A stretch of 64,000 nt of DNA from Candidatus Nitrotoga sp. HW29 (GTDB lineage: Bacteria; Pseudomonadota; Gammaproteobacteria; Burkholderiales; Gallionellaceae). Numbering within the stretch: position 1 is the stretch's first letter; every line of letters begins with the position of its first letter. Below, piece after piece: positions 1-7,927 of the stretch. The notes below the pieces were generated by a model. The model saw nothing but the letters and a program-made list of their open reading frames with translations. It did not search any database and had not been told where the DNA came from. Position numbers and translations under genes: made by a program. The stretch covers positions 16,613 through 80,612 of the forward strand of contig NZ_CAKMAA020000072.1 of assembly GCF_924101635.2 (NCBI RefSeq), read 5' to 3'.

Positions 1-8
1 AGTACGTT

Positions 9-1202
9 ATGCCAGAACAATCTAACCAGGCAGAAGAATCTTATCAGCTTGAAACACTCGCAGTACACGCGGGCACAAAGCGCAGCCAATTTAATGAACA
101 TAGTGAAGCACTGTTTCTCACCTCCAGTTACGTGTTCGATAGCGCGGCTCAAGCCGCCGCACGTTTTATCAGCGCAGAGCCGGGTAACATCTATTCGCGT
201 TTTACCAACCCTACCGTTACCATGTTTGAGGAGCGTTTGGCCGCGCTAGAAGGCGCGGAGCAGTGTGTGGCGACAGCGTCGGGTATGTCGGCGATTTTGG
301 CGTGCTGCATGGGTTTGCTAAAAAGCGGGGATCACATCGTCGCTTCGCGCAGCATATTTGGCTCGACGGTAAATTTGTTTGGTACCATCTTCAAACGTTT
401 TGGTGTGGATACAACCTTTGTTTCTGCCACTGATGTGAACGAGTGGAGAGTTGCGATACGACCCAACACACGGCTATTTTTTTTGGAAACGCCGTCTAAT
501 CCGCTTACTGAAATATCCGACATTGCGGGTATTGCGGCAGTGGCGAAGCAGCAAGGTGTGTTACTGGCAGTGGACAATTGTTTTTGTACCCCCGCGTTGC
601 AGCGCCCGCTGGATTTAGGCGCGGACATCGTGATTCATTCCGCTACCAAATATCTTGATGGGCAAGGGCGTGTACTGGGCGGCGCGGTGCTGGGCAACAA
701 AAAAGTGATGGAATCTATCTATCAGTTTCTGCGTACGGCGGGGCCGACTATGAGCGCATTCAACGCATGGGTGTTTTTGAAAGGCATGGAGACGTTGAAG
801 ATTCGTATGGATGCGCACAGCGCTAATGCGCTGTCTGTGGCGCAATGGTTGGAGGTGCAGGATAATGTGGCGCGCGTGTATTACCCCGGTCTGCCGTCGC
901 ATCCACAACATGAACTGGCGATGAAGCAGCAAAAGTCAGGTGGCGGTATCGTATCGTTTGAAGTAAAGGGTGGTAGAGAGGAGGCTTGGCGTCTTATCGA
1001 TAGTACGCGCATGGTTTCAATCACGGCTAATTTAGGCGATGCCAAGACCACATTAACTCACCCAGCCACCACCACGCATGCCCGTATAACGCAGGAGGCC
1101 AGAGATGCAGCGGGTATTAGTGAAAGTTTGCTGCGTATTGCAGTCGGTTTGGAAGCGGTGAGCGATATCCAGGCTGATTTGGCACGAGGGTTGTACAAAT
1201 AA
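9..1202 (+). CDS. metZ: O-succinylhomoserine sulfhydrylase
   Basis: This is a cytoplasmic PLP enzyme of the Cys/Met metabolism (trans-sulfuration) family that makes homocysteine directly from O-succinylhomoserine and sulfide in methionine synthesis. The 397-residue length is normal for the family. Visible family marks are the TSSYVFDSA segment near residue 38, YSRFTNPT near 62, SGMSAI near 91, the PLP-contacting Asp in AVDNCFC (D189) and the Schiff-base lysine in HSATKYLDGQG (K214). The MetZ assignment over cystathionine gamma-synthase rests on overall resemblance to the proteobacterial MetZ type, so the exact acyl substrate (succinyl or acetyl) is inferred. The gene begins only 8 bases into the window, so its promoter is outside. 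It is followed after about 90 bases by pncC on the same strand. Confidence 0.9.
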   Translation: MPEQSNQAEESYQLETLAVHAGTKRSQFNEHSEALFLTSSYVFDSAAQAAARFISAEPGNIYSRFTNPTVTMFEERLAALEGAEQCVATASGMSAILACCMGLLKSGDHIVASRSIFGSTVNLFGTIFKRFGVDTTFVSATDVNEWRVAIRPNTRLFFLETPSNPLTEISDIAGIAAVAKQQGVLLAVDNCFCTPALQRPLDLGADIVIHSATKYLDGQGRVLGGAVLGNKKVMESIYQFLRTAGPTMSAFNAWVFLKGMETLKIRMDAHSANALSVAQWLEVQDNVARVYYPGLPSHPQHELAMKQQKSGGGIVSFEVKGGREEAWRLIDSTRMVSITANLGDAKTTLTHPATTTHARITQEARDAAGISESLLRIAVGLEAVSDIQADLARGLYK

Positions 1203-1290
1203 AAAGCTGCTATCTCTGTTTCACTATCTTGATGATGGCCAACTTGCTGTGCGATTAGTTCAAATCTGGGAATGACGAGCCAATGAAAGT

Positions 1291-1800
1291 ATGCTTGTGA
1301 GTCGTGATATTGAAAACATGGCAATTCAAATTGGCAGTGCGCTAAAGTCGCATGGTCTTGTGTTGACTACAGCCGAGTCATGCACGGGCGGTGCGGTGGC
1401 CAGTGCTATTACTGATATTGCGGGTAGTTCTGAATGGTTTGAGCGTGGCTTTATCACTTATTCAAATGAGGCTAAATGTGAGATGCTGGGTGTTGCTCAA
1501 GATACTCTGATACGTTACGGCGCGGTTAGCGAGGCTGTAGTGCGCGAAATGGTGGCAGGTGCGTTGTACCATAGTCATGCGCAGGTGGCATTGGCGGTCA
1601 GTGGTATTGCCGGGCCAGCAGGCGGCACACCGGACAAGCCTGTTGGTACAGTGTGGTTTGCTTGGGGGATCAAGGGGCGGCAATGTGTTGCACGCGTGTA
1701 TCATTTTTCGGGTAACCGTGCAGAAATTCGCATGCAGTCGGTAGGTATGGCTTTTCAAGGAGTTTTGGAGTTGCTAAGTCTGGTAACGGAGGTAGTTTAA
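1291..1800 (+). CDS. pncC: Nicotinamide-nucleotide amidase (CinA C-terminal domain protein)
   Basis: This stand-alone CinA C-terminal domain protein of 169 residues would deamidate nicotinamide mononucleotide to nicotinate mononucleotide in pyridine nucleotide salvage. The family signature TTAESCTGG near residue 27 is present, as are FITYSNEAK, YGAVSEAVV, and the AVSGIAGPAGGTPDKPVGTV block. The N-terminal MoCF-like domain found in full-length CinA is absent, as in many proteobacteria. The gene lies just upstream of recA, a very common proteobacterial order (cinA-recA). The start at the ATG at 1291 is a compromise: a second ATG at 1318 gives a nine-residue shorter protein that also begins before the first conserved helix. 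Confidence 0.9.
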   Translation: MLVSRDIENMAIQIGSALKSHGLVLTTAESCTGGAVASAITDIAGSSEWFERGFITYSNEAKCEMLGVAQDTLIRYGAVSEAVVREMVAGALYHSHAQVALAVSGIAGPAGGTPDKPVGTVWFAWGIKGRQCVARVYHFSGNRAEIRMQSVGMAFQGVLELLSLVTEVV

Positions 1801-1931
1801 GATCATGCCCCGGTTAAGTCATTCTGTTTTTAAATCAGGAAATTTTAAATTGGTCTAACCGGAGTCGTTCTAGTTTGGACTCGAATGGCTTATGCCATAA
1901 TCAAGTGTCATTTTTGAAGGGAAAAAGTTGC

Positions 1932-2963
1932 ATGGACGATAATAAAAGCAAGGCACTCGCGGCGGCTCTGAGTCAGATTGAAAAGCAGTTTGGTAAGGGC
2001 TCTATTATGCGTTTGGGTGAGCATGATATTGCGCGTGATATTCAAGTGGTTTCTACTGGATCATTAGGGTTGGATATCGCGCTGGGCGTGGGAGGGCTGC
2101 CGCGTGGTCGTGTAATTGAAATTTACGGACCGGAATCGTCTGGCAAAACCACGCTCACATTGCAAGTGATCGCCGAAATGCAAAAATTAGGCGGCACGGC
2201 TGCATTTATTGATGCAGAACACGCGCTCGATCCGCAATATGCGCAAAAGCTGGGTGTGAATGTCAGCGATGTGCTCATTTCGCAACCGGATAACGGTGAG
2301 CAAGCGTTGGAAATTGCTGATATGTTGGTGCGTTCGGCTGCGGTGGATGTGGTGGTGGTTGATTCTGTGGCGGCATTGACTCCTAAGGCAGAAATTGAAG
2401 GAGAGATGGGTGAGCCGCAAATGGGTTTGCAGGCACGCTTGATGTCGCAGGCATTGCGCAAGCTGACAGCCAACATCAAGCGCTCTAACACTACAGTTAT
2501 TTTTATTAATCAGATACGTATGAAAATTGGTGTGATGTTTGGTAGCCCGGAAACCACGACCGGTGGTAATGCTCTAAAGTTTTATGCTTCAGTTCGGTTG
2601 GATATTCGTCGTGTCGGTGCGATAAAAAAGGGTGATGAGGTGATCGGTTCAGAAACCCGCGTGAAAGTGGTGAAGAATAAGGTGGCACCGCCGTTCAAAC
2701 AAGCGGAATTTGATATTTTGTATGGAGAGGGTATTTCTCGTGAAGGTGAAATCGTCGAATTGGGTGTACTACACAAGTTGGTCGAGAAAGCGGGCGCTTG
2801 GTACAGTTACAAAGGCGAGAAGATTGGTCAGGGAAAAGATAATGCGCGCGAGTATCTGAAAGAGCATCCCGAAATTGCAATTGATATCGAGAACAAAATC
2901 CGTGCTGCGGTTGGTGTAGTTGCACTCAATGATGGAATGGAAAGCGGTGTCAAAGAAGACTGA
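1932..2963 (+). CDS. recA: Recombinase RecA
   Basis: RecA is the ATP-dependent strand-exchange protein of homologous recombination and the coprotease for LexA in the SOS response. The chosen start is the ATG at 1932 ([13 protein letters not shown]), preceded by GAAGGG about ten bases upstream. A longer in-frame extension to 1875 has no family resemblance. The product is 343 residues. Walker [10 protein letters not shown] sits at residues 66-74, Walker B is in [10 protein letters not shown], and the L1/L2 loops ([14 protein letters not shown] and TTGGNALKF) are intact. The C-terminus is short and only mildly acidic. It overlaps the start of recX. I looked for a LexA box upstream and found only a CTG-N9-CAG, one base short of consensus spacing, so SOS control is not visible here. 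Confidence 0.97.
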   Translation: MDDNKSKALAAALSQIEKQFGKGSIMRLGEHDIARDIQVVSTGSLGLDIALGVGGLPRGRVIEIYGPESSGKTTLTLQVIAEMQKLGGTAAFIDAEHALDPQYAQKLGVNVSDVLISQPDNGEQALEIADMLVRSAAVDVVVVDSVAALTPKAEIEGEMGEPQMGLQARLMSQALRKLTANIKRSNTTVIFINQIRMKIGVMFGSPETTTGGNALKFYASVRLDIRRVGAIKKGDEVIGSETRVKVVKNKVAPPFKQAEFDILYGEGISREGEIVELGVLHKLVEKAGAWYSYKGEKIGQGKDNAREYLKEHPEIAIDIENKIRAAVGVVALNDGMESGVKED

Positions 2964-3402
2964 GTTAAGTCTGCACACCCGCGCCATGAAATATCTGGTG
3001 CGGCGTGAATACAGCCGTGCTGAACTTCACGCTAAGCTTTTGCTTCAAGCTACACCAGACGACAATGTGGATAGGGTTTTGGATGAATTAGCAGCGCGCG
3101 GTTGGCTGTCTGATTCTCGAGCAGTTGAGCAGTTGGTGCGGATGCGCCGCAATCGTTTCGGCATGCAGCGCATTACATATGAACTTCGCCAGAAAGGTAT
3201 AGACGAAGATCTGATTAACGATGCCTTACCGCAAATGAGAGATACCGAACTGGATGCGGCGCGCAGCATCTGGCAAAAAAAATTTGGCATTACTCCCGAG
3301 AATGCCAAGGAGAAAGCCAAGCAACTACGTTTTATGCAATCGCGCGGCTTTATGCCGGATGTGATTTTTAAGGTGTTACGAGGTGCAGACGATGGCGGAT
3401 AG
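2932..3402 (+). CDS. recX: Regulatory protein RecX
   Basis: RecX binds RecA filaments and limits recombinase activity. The 156-residue product matches family size and has the three-helix repeats of RecX, with [29 protein letters not shown] and a [14 protein letters not shown] segment. The reading frame overlaps the last codons of recA, giving the usual recA-recX translational linkage. The start is ambiguous: ATGs at 2929 and 2932 and a GTG at 2947 are all in frame and none has a strong ribosome site. Conserved sequence begins near [10 protein letters not shown], so all choices leave the domain intact. Confidence 0.9.
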   Translation: MEWKAVSKKTELSLHTRAMKYLVRREYSRAELHAKLLLQATPDDNVDRVLDELAARGWLSDSRAVEQLVRMRRNRFGMQRITYELRQKGIDEDLINDALPQMRDTELDAARSIWQKKFGITPENAKEKAKQLRFMQSRGFMPDVIFKVLRGADDGG

Positions 3403-3456
3403 ACTATCAGTAGGTATGTAATCGGAGTGGGCAGATTAGGGGGCGTTAACCCCGGT

Positions 3457-4044
3457 TTAGTGTGCTGTCTGTAGTAGCAACTTTATATCCTGCACTAACA
3501 ATTCGGCACGTTGGTTATAAGGAGAGAGCAATACAGGTTTGCCGCGTGTGCCAATTAGGTAGGTGCCATCGGAATGATCCAGTGTATAGCTTCCTTTTTC
3601 GACTCGTTTTTCGTAGCTGACGCCAAATGTCTTGGCTACCTGTGCAGTAGTTTGGGCATCACCGTACAAGCCAAGAAAAGACGGATTAAAAGAGGGGACA
3701 TATTCAGCTAGTAGTTTTGGTGTATCGCGTTCTGGATCCAATGTAACGAATAGCACCTGCACCTTTTCTGCATCCTTATCAAGTAGGCGCATCACCTGCG
3801 CTAAATCAGCCAGCGTAGTCGGACAAATTTCGGGGCAGTGAGTGTAACCAAAAAATAATACCACTACCTTGTCTTTAAAATCAGATAATTTGCGCGTTTT
3901 GCCGTTGGGGTCAGTGAGATTGAAATCCACAGGTTTTTCTATATACCGCCAACTGACATCAACAGCTTGGAATGGTGCAGGGGGCTTGGATTTTTCACAA
4001 CTGACCAGCAGTGTCATAACTAACAGTAAAAGCAGGCTACGCAT
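3457..4044 (-). CDS. SCO1/SenC family copper chaperone lipoprotein
   Basis: This 195-residue protein belongs to the SCO1/SenC/PrrC family, thioredoxin-fold proteins that deliver copper to the CuA site of cytochrome oxidase or act as periplasmic redox sensors. A short hydrophobic N-terminus ends in a lipobox (LLVSC, Cys16), so it is probably a lipoprotein facing the periplasm. The copper ligands are present: the CPEIC motif (C-x3-C) in FFGYTHCPEICP, and a later His in DHSDGTYLI. It lies about 226 bases downstream of the fnr homologue on the same strand, and converges with recX. Separate promoter elements were not identified. Redox-linked function next to FNR is plausible but inferred. Confidence 0.9.
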   Translation of the reverse strand: MRSLLLLLVMTLLVSCEKSKPPAPFQAVDVSWRYIEKPVDFNLTDPNGKTRKLSDFKDKVVVLFFGYTHCPEICPTTLADLAQVMRLLDKDAEKVQVLFVTLDPERDTPKLLAEYVPSFNPSFLGLYGDAQTTAQVAKTFGVSYEKRVEKGSYTLDHSDGTYLIGTRGKPVLLSPYNQRAELLVQDIKLLLQTAH

Positions 4045-4270
4045 TTATTTTTCCTTACAACAATCAGTAATTGCACCGATGGATAATTGTAGAATTACAA
4101 ATAATGATATCAGTTTAAGCTGATGGAACAGATGATGGGTGCACAACGATCAATCCATTGTGACAGATTTTCATTGTGGTAATGTTGGTGGTTACAAGGA
4201 AAGCTATAGAGTTTATGTGCAGATTGAACAACAATATCGGGTACGTTATAAATAGTTGTCTGATATGTTA

Positions 4271-4999
4271 CTAGCGTGCACGCTTTCCTATACAAGCTTG
4301 TAGCCCGGGCAGGCACAGTATTTCCAATGATCTATTGCGTACATTGATCAGTTTACTTTCCTGCAGGTGTGACAGTGCGCGGCTGACGGTTTCCAGTTTT
4401 AATCCGAGATAACTGCCAATTTCTTGACGCGTCATGCGCAATTGGAATGAGGTGGGGGAATAACCGCGTATCGCAAAACGCTGCGATAGATTGAGCAGGA
4501 AAGCGGCCAAGCGTTCTTCTGCACGCATTGATCCAAGCAGCAGCATAATGTTTTGATCGCGGACAATTTCTCGGCTAAGGATGCGGTGCAGGTGTCTTTG
4601 TAGAGGAGGGAGCTCTCGGCCGAGATCCTCCAGGCGATTAAAGGGAATTTCACATATCTCACAGTCTTCAAGTGCTACTGCATCGCAAGTGTGTGTATCA
4701 CTACTAATGCCATCCATACCGATGATTTCTCCAGCCATCTGAAAGCCGGTCACTTGCTCGCGTCCGTCTTCATTAAGGATCTGGGTTTTGAAAAAACCAG
4801 TACGAATTGCATACAGCGCCTGAAATTTGTCTCCGCTTCGATATAAGATGCTGCCATGACGGTAAACACCCTTGCGGGTGATTAAATCATCCAAGAGCGC
4901 CATTTCGATATTACTCAGGTTAACGGGCAGGCATAGTTTGCGAAGATTACAAGTTGAGCATGCAGTTTTCAGTGAGTTGTTGGGAACGGGTTTGTGCAT
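4271..4999 (-). CDS. fnr: FNR-type oxygen-responsive transcription regulator (Crp/Fnr family)
   Basis: This is a 242-residue Crp/Fnr regulator with the FNR subtype signs. An N-terminal cysteine cluster C14-x2-C17-x5-C23 and a fourth cysteine, C116 in the CEICEIP segment, match the four [4Fe-4S] ligands of FNR. The recognition helix reads LETVSR, with the Glu, Ser and Arg that in FNR read TTGAT half-sites. I start at the ATG at 4999. An upstream TTG at 5056 stays open but adds 19 residues unlike the family. A FNR-like site lies at 5090-5103, about 90 bases upstream, so autoregulation is likely. Function inferred: switching between aerobic and low-oxygen metabolism. The next gene downstream encodes a SCO1 protein. 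Confidence 0.9.
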   Translation of the reverse strand: MHKPVPNNSLKTACSTCNLRKLCLPVNLSNIEMALLDDLITRKGVYRHGSILYRSGDKFQALYAIRTGFFKTQILNEDGREQVTGFQMAGEIIGMDGISSDTHTCDAVALEDCEICEIPFNRLEDLGRELPPLQRHLHRILSREIVRDQNIMLLLGSMRAEERLAAFLLNLSQRFAIRGYSPTSFQLRMTRQEIGSYLGLKLETVSRALSHLQESKLINVRNRSLEILCLPGLQACIGKRAR

Positions 5000-5089
5000 G
5001 GTATGGATTTTTATAAGGTATTTTGGTATGCGGCATTGATATGTTGATACGGGCAAAAAATTAATATAGGGAAAAATTATATGTTAATT

Positions 5090-5103
5090 TTGACATATAT
5101 CAA
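5090..5103 (-). promoter_or_regulatory. FNR box upstream of the fnr homologue
   Basis: The plus strand reads TTGAC-ATAT-ATCAA, one mismatch from the FNR consensus TTGAT-N4-ATCAA with exact spacing. It lies about 90 bases upstream of the fnr start codon in a 730-bp intergenic region. The recognition helix of the downstream protein has the residues that read this half-site, so autoregulation is the simplest reading. No experimental support is available. Confidence 0.6.
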
Positions 5104-5239
5104 GTCGTAAGTGAGAAATTTCCAATATACAATCATATTTTTTATAGGTTAGTCTTTGAATTAATATGGTTTTACAGTGTCTTACGGTGAGTATTATTTT
5201 TAATAAGCGTAATGATGAACTACAGGGAAGTTAGTTGAA

Positions 5240-5279
5240 AATCCGTTTGTTCTGAAACTTGTCGAAGGATGGTCGAATT
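5240..5279. repeat. Dispersed palindromic repeat, copy A (degenerate)
   Basis: This is one of four related sequences in the window (the others at 21843-21884, 43038-43081 and 43662-43702). It has the frame AATCCGTTTGTTCTG...CTTGTCGAAGGATGGTCGAATT, i.e. a left arm like TTCGTCCT and a right arm like AGGATGA. It resembles the dispersed TTCGTCC-AGCTTGTCGA-GGATGAACGG family found in many betaproteobacterial intergenic regions. This copy has lost pairing in both arms. Confidence 0.65.
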
Positions 5280-5475
5280 GCTAGAAAGATAGATGGGATG
5301 TTTTGTATGTACATACTCCGCTCGATGGTGGTTATTGCCTTGATTATCCGACAATCTTAAAAGCACATCAGTTTGTGACGGGGAGCCAGAAAATGGGGCT
5401 TGTGCCACATGCGCCCTTCAGTGGAACTTGCTTGGTTGTAAAATATGCCATACGAGAGATACGTTTGTCGCCAAG

Positions 5476-5489
5476 ATGATCAAGATCAA
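5476..5489. promoter_or_regulatory. FNR-like box between fnr and the HPr-rel-A operon
   Basis: The site reads ATGAT-CAAG-ATCAA, one mismatch from TTGAT-N4-ATCAA. It lies 300 bases upstream of the secreted-protein gene at 5789 and about 180 bases upstream of its sigma-54 promoter. It could regulate either direction or be a chance match. Confidence 0.4.
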
Positions 5490-5543
5490 TGGAAAGCTGC
5501 GATAAGCTCAAAACTTACATTGGAACTATGGATGTGACGCTAG

Positions 5544-5560
5544 TGTCGAAAATTTTTACA
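5544..5560 (+). promoter_or_regulatory. Candidate PrsR-type activator box upstream of the HPr-rel-A operon
   Basis: The sequence TGTCGAAAATTTTTACA is an imperfect inverted repeat (TGT...ACA). It matches the boxes upstream of the PEP-CTERM gene (16415-16431) and the acyltransferase gene (18570-18587). It is 97 bases upstream of the -24 element at 5658, a normal enhancer position for a sigma-54 activator. Assignment to PrsR is inferred from co-occurrence. Confidence 0.55.
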
Positions 5561-5655
5561 TTTTGCTAATAATAGTATTAAGCAAAATTAAAAATCGATA
5601 AGTATGTGCAATGTATAATTTTGTTTATTAGCATATTATATTTTATACGCAGAAT

Positions 5656-5673
5656 TTGGCATGTATTTTGCTT
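5656..5673 (+). promoter_or_regulatory. Sigma-54 promoter of the HPr-rel-A operon
   Basis: The sequence TTGGCATGTATTTTGCTT carries GG at 5658-5659 and GC at 5670-5671 with exactly ten bases between, and a consensus TTGC at -12. The -24 element is TGGCAT against TGGCAC. The predicted transcription start is about 100 bases before the ATG at 5789. Confidence 0.7.
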
Positions 5674-5788
5674 GGGTTGTTTGAGTGTATTCTACCGGCC
5701 TCCTCATTATTATTATTTATTTACGCTAAATAATTGAGTTGTAGCAGTGTGTGTAATGCAGGATACAACTTTAAAAGGATAATTATTG

Positions 5789-6514
5789 ATGACTATCAAT
5801 TTGGATCAAAATGATGAGCTGGAAAAGCAGCAGCTATCTCAGGATACAGATGATCAAATAAAATTTTCGGGCGAATCTCGTAGACGATTTGCGGCGTCTG
5901 GTTTGGCTGTGTCAGGGATAATTCTAACTCTTGCGAGTCGACCCGTATTGGGTGATCCGTTTTGTATGTCACCATCCGGGTTTATATCGGGCAATACCAG
6001 TCAGCATGGCGCTTGTCCTCCAGCACCCATGGTTACCACTAAACTGGTCATCAATCCAGATGAAACATTTATGGCAGCATTTCCAAAGTCAAGCCAATCA
6101 AATACGTCATACAATAATAAACGCTTGTCAGATATGTTGACAATTCCTTGGCCAGAGCCTCAACTGCAAGTGGCAAAGAGTAAATTGGGGGCTGCGAGCT
6201 ACATGACGGCATTTGGCACTTCATCAGGTTCAAATTCTTTGATGCAAAAGGGCAAGGGAACAAGTAATACAACGGCGTCAACTTCAACAACTTCTGCACC
6301 GCCGAATCCCCCCTTTCAAACACAAGAACTATTACAACATCTTGTAAAAGCATTACAAAATGCGAGAGGTGGAGCAACGCCTTATTTAACTGAAGATACA
6401 ATTCGATCGATGTTTTATGAATGGCAGGATCATGGCAGCTTTTCTCCAACTGCCAATGTAAATTGGAATGCTTCAGAAATTATCTATTATTTAAAACAAA
6501 CTCAAAATAGTTGA
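5789..6514 (+). CDS. Secreted protein of unknown function with Tat-like signal, HPr-rel-A locus
   Basis: I do not recognise a named family. The ATG at 5789 follows AAAGGAT at good spacing. The 241-residue product has a 29-residue charged leader, then S30-R31-R32-R33-F34 followed by a hydrophobic stretch to about residue 49 and a small-residue cleavage region near 55. That is the layout of a twin-arginine signal, so export in folded form is suggested. The mature part starts with CMSPSGFISGNTSQHGAC, holding two cysteines, then a Ser/Thr-rich low-complexity segment near residues 150-172, then a compact C-terminal region with aromatic residues (SMFYEWQDHG, VNWNASEIIYYL). It is the first gene after a sigma-54 promoter and activator box, and precedes the PqqD-like and HprK-related genes by 49 bases. 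It is the natural candidate for the protein these act on, but that is inference. Confidence 0.7.
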   Translation: MTINLDQNDELEKQQLSQDTDDQIKFSGESRRRFAASGLAVSGIILTLASRPVLGDPFCMSPSGFISGNTSQHGACPPAPMVTTKLVINPDETFMAAFPKSSQSNTSYNNKRLSDMLTIPWPEPQLQVAKSKLGAASYMTAFGTSSGSNSLMQKGKGTSNTTASTSTTSAPPNPPFQTQELLQHLVKALQNARGGATPYLTEDTIRSMFYEWQDHGSFSPTANVNWNASEIIYYLKQTQNS

Positions 6515-6563
6515 ATTATTACTATAACCAGATTGGCTTTTCTTTTACACACTGTAATTAAAC

Positions 6564-6842
6564 ATGAAATGGCAAGTAATCCCCAATCAAGTGGTTAACT
6601 GCTGTTTATGGGATGATGAATTCGTGTTTTATAACAAATTTTCGGGAGATACGCACCTGCTTGGTTCAATGGCTACTCGAATACTCATGGAATTACGACA
6701 ATCGCCATCAAACGTGTTATCGTTAACAGCAATGCTTGCTCCATGTCGACAAGTTAAAATGGTAACGGATGAGGAATTTTCATTTCAAATTGAACACTTT
6801 CTCAATGAGCTTAATACGCTTGGGTTGATAGAATTTAGCTGA
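6564..6842 (+). CDS. PqqD-like protein, HPr-rel-A system
   Basis: This 92-residue protein has the PqqD winged-helix layout: W/D-x-F-x-x-N-x-x-SGDTHLLG near residues 18-34, followed by AxRILMELR and a long C-terminal helix with FLNELNTLGLIEF. PqqD-type domains bind leader peptides in RiPP pathways, and this subtype is paired with HprK-related kinase A in exosortase-bearing bacteria. No partner peptide under 80 residues is visible beside it. The stop codon is two bases before the start of the kinase gene, so the two are translationally coupled. No strong ribosome site precedes the ATG. What it binds here is unknown. Confidence 0.8.
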   Translation: MKWQVIPNQVVNCCLWDDEFVFYNKFSGDTHLLGSMATRILMELRQSPSNVLSLTAMLAPCRQVKMVTDEEFSFQIEHFLNELNTLGLIEFS

Positions 6843-6844
6843 TT

Positions 6845-7756
6845 TTGAATGTTTCTGCATTAACCTCATCAGAACTTAAACGCCGTCTTAAAAAGACGGG
6901 GATATTGCTGCAAACCGGTTCTTTTATCACCCATCTTAAAACTTCAATTTCCAGCGTGGCTGAAGGTATCGGTCTGCTTTATGCCGATTACCCCTTAGTC
7001 GAACAGGATGGTTTTGCAGATTTTCATATTAGCCTGGTGCGCCCGCGTAACCTGCGGCGATGGTTTAAGCCTCAAGCGCTGTTTGTATTTGATGGAAACA
7101 CGATATTTAAACCCCTGCCGCTCGATCAGGCATTTCCTATGTTGGAGTGGGGGCTTAATTGGTGCGTATCAAATCATGTTAACCACTGTTTGATTATTCA
7201 TGCAGCGGTGGTTGAAAAAGATGGTTATGCTGTAATTATGCCCGCCCCTCCTGGTTCGGGTAAGAGTACTTTGTGTGCAGCGTTGATAAACCGTGGATGG
7301 AGGTTGCTGTCTGATGAGCTTGCATTGGTTCGTGTTAGTGATGGAAAGCTCATCCCGCTTCCGCGGCCTGTTAGCTTAAAAAATGAATCTATTGAAATTA
7401 TCAGGCGCTATGAGCCCAATGCGATTTTCAGCCGCAAGGTGGCAGATACGATAAAGGGTACGGTTGCCCATATGAAAGCACCAGCTAGTAGCTTAGCTCG
7501 CGCTACAGAGGTCGTTCAAGTTGCGTGGATTATTTTTCCAAAATATCAGGCAGGGGCTAAGGCCTGTTTGGAGGCATTGCCTCAATCTCGCGCTTTTATG
7601 CGGGTCGCGGATAATTCGTTCAATTACAGTCTTCTTGGATTCAATGGCTTTAAGACCATGTCGAGTTTGATTGATGCGTCTCTGTGCTATGATTTTACGT
7701 ACAGTAAGTTGGATGATGCCATTGGCGTATTTGGTGCATTAAAGCCAAAAATTTGA
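6845..7756 (+). CDS. HprK-related kinase A
   Basis: This 303-residue protein has a P-loop domain related to the C-terminal domain of HPr(Ser) kinase/phosphorylase. Walker A is APPGSGKST at residues 134-142 and LLSDELALV follows at 154-162, where HprK enzymes carry acidic catalytic residues. A less conserved N-terminal domain of about 115 residues precedes it. The true substrate is unknown. HPr itself is not encoded nearby, and relatives phosphorylate peptides in some lasso-peptide loci, so a peptide or protein substrate is possible. The start appears to be a TTG at 6845, right after the PqqD stop codon; no in-frame ATG fits. The C-terminus runs to an apparent hairpin at 7771. Confidence 0.88.
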   Translation: MNVSALTSSELKRRLKKTGILLQTGSFITHLKTSISSVAEGIGLLYADYPLVEQDGFADFHISLVRPRNLRRWFKPQALFVFDGNTIFKPLPLDQAFPMLEWGLNWCVSNHVNHCLIIHAAVVEKDGYAVIMPAPPGSGKSTLCAALINRGWRLLSDELALVRVSDGKLIPLPRPVSLKNESIEIIRRYEPNAIFSRKVADTIKGTVAHMKAPASSLARATEVVQVAWIIFPKYQAGAKACLEALPQSRAFMRVADNSFNYSLLGFNGFKTMSSLIDASLCYDFTYSKLDDAIGVFGALKPKI

Positions 7757-7770
7757 GAGCGTAATTATCT

Positions 7771-7788
7771 GCATTCTAAATAGAATGC
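7771..7788 (+). terminator. Hairpin downstream of the HprK-related gene
   Basis: GCATTCTA and TAGAATGC pair perfectly over 8 bases around a two-base loop, followed by a weak TATTTA tract. It may attenuate transcription between the kinase gene and the nucleotidyltransferase gene. The U-tract is poor for a full terminator. Confidence 0.4.
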
Positions 7789-7927
7789 TATTTACGGTCA
7801 GGTTATTCTCAGCCTTCATTAGAGTGGATGGATTTGTTCTTCTGCGGGAAATTGAATCCGCCAGTTTATTATCTAGCATCTATTTTACATAGAGCACATT
7901 AATTATTTTTGACAGACATTATCAAAT

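Noticed and set aside
1819..1840. LexA-like sequence CTG-N9-CAG upstream of recA
   Set aside because: The spacing is one base short of CTG-N10-CAG, and the inner T and A do not fit, so SOS control cannot be claimed.
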